In this document: positions 59,565 to 64,000 of the stretch, piece after piece
How positions within the stretch are numbered: position 1 is the stretch's first letter
How the letters are laid out: every line of letters starts with the position of its first letter
NCBI RefSeq assembly: GCF_900454025.1
Contig: NZ_UGQM01000001.1
Coordinates: 2,294,001-2,358,000, forward strand
DNA from: Mycolicibacterium gilvum
GTDB lineage: Bacteria; Actinomycetota; Actinomycetes; Mycobacteriales; Mycobacteriaceae
Reading direction: 5' to 3'
Length of the DNA: 64,000 nucleotides
Translations under genes and position numbers: made by a program
Notes under the pieces: generated by a model
Told to the model about the DNA's origin: nothing
Database searches by the model: none
The model's input: the letters and a program-made list of their open reading frames with translations, nothing else

Positions 59565-60020
59565 CTAGAACTTCGGGCGCAGCGACGGCACCAGGATTCC
59601 GGGCAGTGCCCGCAGTGGAGCCTTCACCAGGAAGTCGAAGAGGTCGAAGTAGTCGCGCCACAGTGTGATCTGGCCGGCATCGTTGATGTCGAACCGGCCG
59701 CACACCCAGAACTGAAGGCGCAGCGGACCGAGGATGATCGCGTCGGTGCGCTCGGTCAGGACGGTGTCGCCCTCATCGGCGGCGATGCGGTGGAACTTCA
59801 CCGCGAAACCGAACTTCCCTTCGGCTCGCCGGAGCGTCTTCAGGATGGTCGATCGGCCCCGAAGTGACGGCAGCCCGACGTTCTGCCAGACCAGCCCTGG
59901 GGCGGCGAGTTCCTCGAAGGTGTCGAAGTCGTTGACCTCGAGGGCGAACAGGAACCTCTGGACGATGTCGGCTTTGTCGGTCATCGCGGTGAGGGCGGTG
60001 GGATCTGCCTGATCGGTCAT
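59565..60020 (-). CDS. ephG: Limonene-1,2-epoxide hydrolase family protein, EphG-like
   Basis: 151 residues. SnoaL-like fold; sequence follows M. tuberculosis EphG (Rv2740). Recognisable LEH-type polar residues include Asn in WQNVG, Arg and Asp in LTERTDA and Asp in LWRDYFD. The Tyr that I expect two residues before the Asn (YxN) is Trp here (W-Q-N), so activity should be tested. It would open epoxides of terpenoid or fatty substrates. ATG at 60020. Divergent from the glycosyltransferase gene with a 43-bp gap. Confidence 0.86.
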   Translation of the reverse strand: MTDQADPTALTAMTDKADIVQRFLFALEVNDFDTFEELAAPGLVWQNVGLPSLRGRSTILKTLRRAEGKFGFAVKFHRIAADEGDTVLTERTDAIILGPLRLQFWVCGRFDINDAGQITLWRDYFDLFDFLVKAPLRALPGILVPSLRPKF

Positions 60021-60063
60021 AGGGCCCGAGCCTAACCGCGGGGGCTGTGGCAGGGTAGCCCGC

Positions 60064-61254
60064 ATGCGCGTCGCCGTGGTCGCAGGCCCCGATCCCGGGC
60101 ACGCGTTTCCCGCACTCGAGTTGTGCCGGCGGTTCCGCGCCGCCGGCGATGCTCCGACGCTGCTCACCGGCACGAGATGGCTGGACGTGGCCCGCGGCGA
60201 AGGTGTCGACGCGGTCGAGCTGGACGGGCTGGACCCGACCGCGTTCGACGACGACACCGATGCCGGCGAGAAAATCCACCGGAGGGCTGCGCGGATGGCG
60301 GTGCTCAACCGCGCCCGCATCGGTGAGCTGTCGCCGGACCTGGTGGTGTCGGACTCGATCACGGTGTGCGGCGGGCTGGCAGCCGACCTGCTCGGGGTGC
60401 CGTGGGTCGAGCTGAACACCCACCCGCTGTACCGCCCGTCCAGAGGACTGCCACCGGTGGGCAGCGGCCTGGCGCCCGGTGTCGGACTGCGCGGTCGGGC
60501 ACGCGATGCCGTGCTGCGCGCGCTGACCGCGCGGTCGTGGCGGGCCGGACTGCGCCAGCGCGCCGCAGCGCGCGTCGAGATCGGTCTGCCCGGCGAAGAT
60601 CCCGGTCCCGTGCGTCGGCTCATCGCGACCCTGCCCGCCCTGGAGGTGCCGCGGCCCGACTGGCCCGCGGAGGCCGTCGTGGTGGGCCCGCTGCACTTCG
60701 AGCCGACGACCGAGCTGCTGGCTGTGCCGGCCGGGGACGGCCCGCTGGTGGTGGTGGCTCCGTCCACCGCGACCACCGGGGCGGGCGGAATGGCCGAGCT
60801 CGCGCTGAACACCCTGGTGCCCGGCGACACCCTCCCGCCCGGGGCCCGGGTGGCGGTGTCGCAACTGGACGGGCCGGACTCGGCCGTGCCGCCGTGGGCG
60901 GTCGTCGGACTGGGGCGGCAGGACGAACTGCTGGCGCGGGCGGATCTGCTGATCTGCGGTGGCGGTCACGGCACGGTGGCGAAATCCTTGCTGGCGGGTG
61001 TCCCGATGGTCGTGGTCCCCGGTGGGGGAGATCAGTGGGAGATCGCCAATCGCCTTGTGCGACAAGGGAGTGCGCAGCTGGTCCGGCCGTTGTCCGCCGA
61101 ATCGCTCGCCGCGGCGGTCCGCGAGGTGCTCGGTTCACCGTCCTACCGGGAGGCTGCGGTCCGCGCCGGCGCAGGTGTCGCCGACGTCGCGGATCCGGTA
61201 CGGGTGTGCCATGACGCCCTCGGCGCCCCGCGTAAATTGGGCCCGTGCGGCTGA
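60064..61254 (+). CDS. Glycosyltransferase, MGT/UDP-glycosyltransferase-like (Rv2739c-like)
   Basis: 396 residues. GT-B fold (GT1-like): N-terminal AVVAGPDPGHAFPALELCRRF and C-terminal ADLLICGGGHGTVAKSLLAGVPMVVVPGGGDQWEIANRL near 300, the sugar-nucleotide binding half of macrolide-type transferases. Substrate unknown. It matches Rv2739c in place and length. Its stop overlaps the DUF3046 gene by 10 bp. Confidence 0.86.
   Translation: MRVAVVAGPDPGHAFPALELCRRFRAAGDAPTLLTGTRWLDVARGEGVDAVELDGLDPTAFDDDTDAGEKIHRRAARMAVLNRARIGELSPDLVVSDSITVCGGLAADLLGVPWVELNTHPLYRPSRGLPPVGSGLAPGVGLRGRARDAVLRALTARSWRAGLRQRAAARVEIGLPGEDPGPVRRLIATLPALEVPRPDWPAEAVVVGPLHFEPTTELLAVPAGDGPLVVVAPSTATTGAGGMAELALNTLVPGDTLPPGARVAVSQLDGPDSAVPPWAVVGLGRQDELLARADLLICGGGHGTVAKSLLAGVPMVVVPGGGDQWEIANRLVRQGSAQLVRPLSAESLAAAVREVLGSPSYREAAVRAGAGVADVADPVRVCHDALGAPRKLGPCG
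61233..61238 (+). promoter_or_regulatory. -10 hexamer of the DUF3046 gene (leaderless)
   Basis: TAAATT six bases before GTG 61245, inside the end of the glycosyltransferase gene. Confidence 0.45.
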
Positions 61255-61439
61255 CGGAATTCCAGGAACTCGTCGAGCGACAGTTCGGTGCGGCCCGGGC
61301 GTCGTCGATGCTCGTCGACCATGTGCTCACCAGCATCGGTGGCCGCACCCCGGCGCAGGCCATCGAAGACGGTGTCGACCCCCGGGAAGTGTGGCGCGCC
61401 CTGTGCGCGGACTTCGACGTGCCCCGTGATCAGTGGTGA
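61245..61439 (+). CDS. DUF3046 family protein (Rv2738c-like)
   Basis: 64 residues. Small helical protein with RLTEFQELVERQFGAARASSMLVDHVL at the start and PREVWRALCADFDVPRDQW at the end, the DUF3046 pattern. In M. tuberculosis the same gene precedes recA; here the next genes on the other strand are hypE-hypD-hypC and recA is not in the window. Function unknown. Confidence 0.85.
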   Translation: MRLTEFQELVERQFGAARASSMLVDHVLTSIGGRTPAQAIEDGVDPREVWRALCADFDVPRDQW

Positions 61440-61477
61440 TCCTCGCCTGACCGCACGTCCGCGCCGACGGCGGTCAT

Positions 61478-62591
61478 TCAGCAGATCCGCGGAAGTTGTT
61501 CGCCGATCGGCAGATCGACCACCCGGTTGCCGCCGAGCGCGGTCTTGGCCACCACCATGCCCGGATGGTCGGGCACGCACGTGCCGATGACCGCCGACCG
61601 CGCACCGAGCGGATGGGCGTGCATCGCGGCGAGCACCTCATCGGCGTCGGCCGCGGGTACGAACGCGACCAGTTTGCCCTCGTTGGCGACGTAGAGCGGG
61701 TCGAGTCCCAGCATGCTGCACGCATCGCGCACCTCCTGCGGAATGGGCAGCGCGGTGTCGGCGATCGAGACACCCACCCCGGCGGCGCGGGCGATCTCGT
61801 TGAGAGTCGCCGCCAAACCGCCGCGCGTCGGGTCGCGCAACGTATGGATGTCGGCGCCGGTCTCGACCATCGCCGCCACCAGACCGTGCAGCGGGGCGGT
61901 GTCGCTGGCGACCGAGGTGGCGAACTCCAGGCCTTCGCGGCAGCTCAGTACCGCGATCCCGTGCACCCCGAGGTCGCCGCTGACGATCACGACGTCGCCG
62001 GGCGCTGCACGCTGCGGACGGATGTCGACGCGCGGGTCGACGAGCCCGATGCCGGTGGTGTTGATGTAGACGCCGTCGCCGTGGCCCGAGTCGACGACCT
62101 TGGTATCCCCGGTGACCAGCTTGACGCCCGCGGCGAGCGCGGCGGTGCCGACAGCCTGTGCGACACGGGCCAAATGGTCGAGCGCGGTGCCCTCCTCCAG
62201 GATGAACGCGGTGGACAGCACCGCGGGGACCGCGCCTGCCATCGCGAGGTCGTTCACGGTGCCGTTGACCGCCAGGTCGCCGATCGTGCCGCCCGGGAAG
62301 ACCATCGGTTTGACGACGAACGAGTCGGTGGAGAACGCGAGCCGGGCGCCGCCGATCTCGACGACCGCCGAATCCGCCAGGCCGGCCTCGGCGGCGGATC
62401 CGAATGCGGGAAGGAACAGGTGCTCGACGAGTTCACCCGACATCGCGCCGCCGCCGCCGTGGCCCGTCACGATGGCCGGCGCGTCGCGCAGGGGCAGCGG
62501 GCACACCCACGACTCCATATCGATGCTCGCCTCCGGCTCGGTCTCGATGCTCGCCTCCGGCTCGGTCTCGATGCTCGCCTCCGGCTCGGTG

Positions 62592-62599
<8 letters not shown>
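61478..62599 (-). CDS. hypE: Hydrogenase maturation factor HypE (carbamoyl dehydratase)
   Basis: 373 residues. Uses the C-terminal Cys (ending P-R-I-C) to convert HypF-donated carbamoyl into thiocyanate for the Fe-CN ligands of [NiFe] hydrogenase. Conserved parts are [52 protein letters not shown], in part, and [17 protein letters not shown]. The first 27 residues are three copies of an 8-residue Glu/Thr-rich repeat and precede the usual HypE start (a Met at residue 28, ATG 62518). The start at 62599 overlaps the hypD stop by 8 bp, which favours it. Confidence 0.93.
62521..62592 (-). repeat. Three 24-bp tandem repeats in the 5' end of hypE
   Basis: Units at 62521-62544, 62545-62568 and 62569-62592; the first two are identical and the third has one mismatch (62591). 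They keep frame and encode three [12 protein letters not shown] octapeptides. Confidence 0.9.
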
Positions 62600-63688
<1,089 letters not shown>

Positions 63689-63692
<4 letters not shown>

Positions 63693-64000
63693 GGGATGCT
63701 CTCCGATCGTGCGCCGGTGTCGGGGTTCGCGAGTCGGGCCTGCCGCGCGGCCGAGGCGAAGCCGTCGGCGAACTCCTCGTCGAGGACGCCGAGATGCGCG
63801 AATTCCGCCAGCGTGCGTCGTGCCGATTCCTCGTCGAGTCGCTGTATCGCGAACCCGACGTGGACCACCACGTACTGGCCCACCTGGGCGTCGGGCAGGT
63901 ATTGCAGGCACACGTTTTTCCTGCTTCCGCCGAAGTCGACGACCGACATGGTGGTGCCGTCGCGCTCCTGGATGCTGAGGATCCTTCCCGGTACCGCCAG
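63689..64000 (-). CDS. hypC: Hydrogenase maturation factor HypC, 5' end cut by the window edge
   Basis: About 103 residues are visible, starting at L-A-V-P-G-R-I-L-S; the first two residues (usually M-C, with the essential Cys) are beyond the edge. HypC shuttles the Fe(CN)2CO unit between HypD and the hydrogenase large subunit. The [10 protein letters not shown] segment and the [21 protein letters not shown] block fit the family. The frame stays open to the edge. Confidence 0.93.

Overview
This is a contiguous stretch of a GC-rich actinobacterial chromosome, almost certainly a rapidly growing Mycobacterium (Mycolicibacterium). The evidence is that the window contains recognisable orthologues of cysG, efpA, proS, rimP-nusA-infB-rbfA, cnpB, dinF, pptH-pptT-truB, mntR, ribF, rpsO, pnp, pepR, ald/aldR, dapB, thyA-dfrA, thyX-dapA, RNase J, ftsK, argA, pgsA3 and clgR-pspA-pspM, in the order I recall from the M. 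tuberculosis Rv2847c to Rv2738c interval. Blocks of that interval are missing or replaced.

Layout. 1-1100: 3' part of an IS1380-family transposase, ending next to the cysG promoter. 1.1-14.7 kb: cysG, efpA, proS, a ferritin-like/lipoprotein pair on the other strand, the rimP-nusA-ylxR-infB-rbfA-cnpB-dinF translation/RNA operon. 14.7-15.7 kb: a rearranged spot, with a SAM methyltransferase bracketed by an inverted pair of ~64-bp repeats and a 28-bp tandem duplication at the end of echA16. 15.6-19.6 kb: echA16, DUF2277, DUF1802, a CocE/NonD hydrolase and a membrane-anchored protein. 19.7-28.9 kb: pptH-pptT-truB, mntR-SRPBCC, ribF, rpsO, pnp-pepR. 28.9-35.2 kb, accessory: a Tat-exported class A beta-lactamase lipoprotein, DUF4334, a YchJ-like SEC-C protein, a VOC protein, ald/aldR, a small secreted protein and a 13E12-type HNH endonuclease. 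35.3-47.1 kb: dapB operon, CitE-like, dienelactone hydrolase, thyA-dfrA-YcaQ-like, haloalkane dehalogenase, GGDEF protein, thyX, dapA, rnj. 47.1-50.4 kb: an AT-rich gap, an orphan response regulator and a methyltransferase/mycofactocin-type SDR/monooxygenase operon. 50.6-61.4 kb: ftsK, then an O-methyltransferase / UbiA prenyltransferase / type III polyketide synthase cluster, argA, pgsA3, the clgR-pspA-pspM envelope-stress operon, ephG, a glycosyltransferase and DUF3046. 61.5-64.0 kb: hypC-hypD-hypE for [NiFe]-hydrogenase maturation, running in from the right edge.

The window mixes housekeeping functions (translation, RNA decay, lysine/peptidoglycan precursors, folate/thymidylate, acyl-carrier activation) with accessory metabolism. 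A recurrent sequence theme is a TANNNT -10 hexamer 5-8 nt before an ATG/GTG. I see it before about twenty genes and read it as leaderless transcription, which is common in mycobacteria. The most unusual parts are the OMT-UbiA-type III PKS cluster between ftsK and argA, the repeat-bracketed methyltransferase, and two similar inverted-repeat operators (T[T/G]GACA-N2-TGTC[A/C]A) at two accessory loci.
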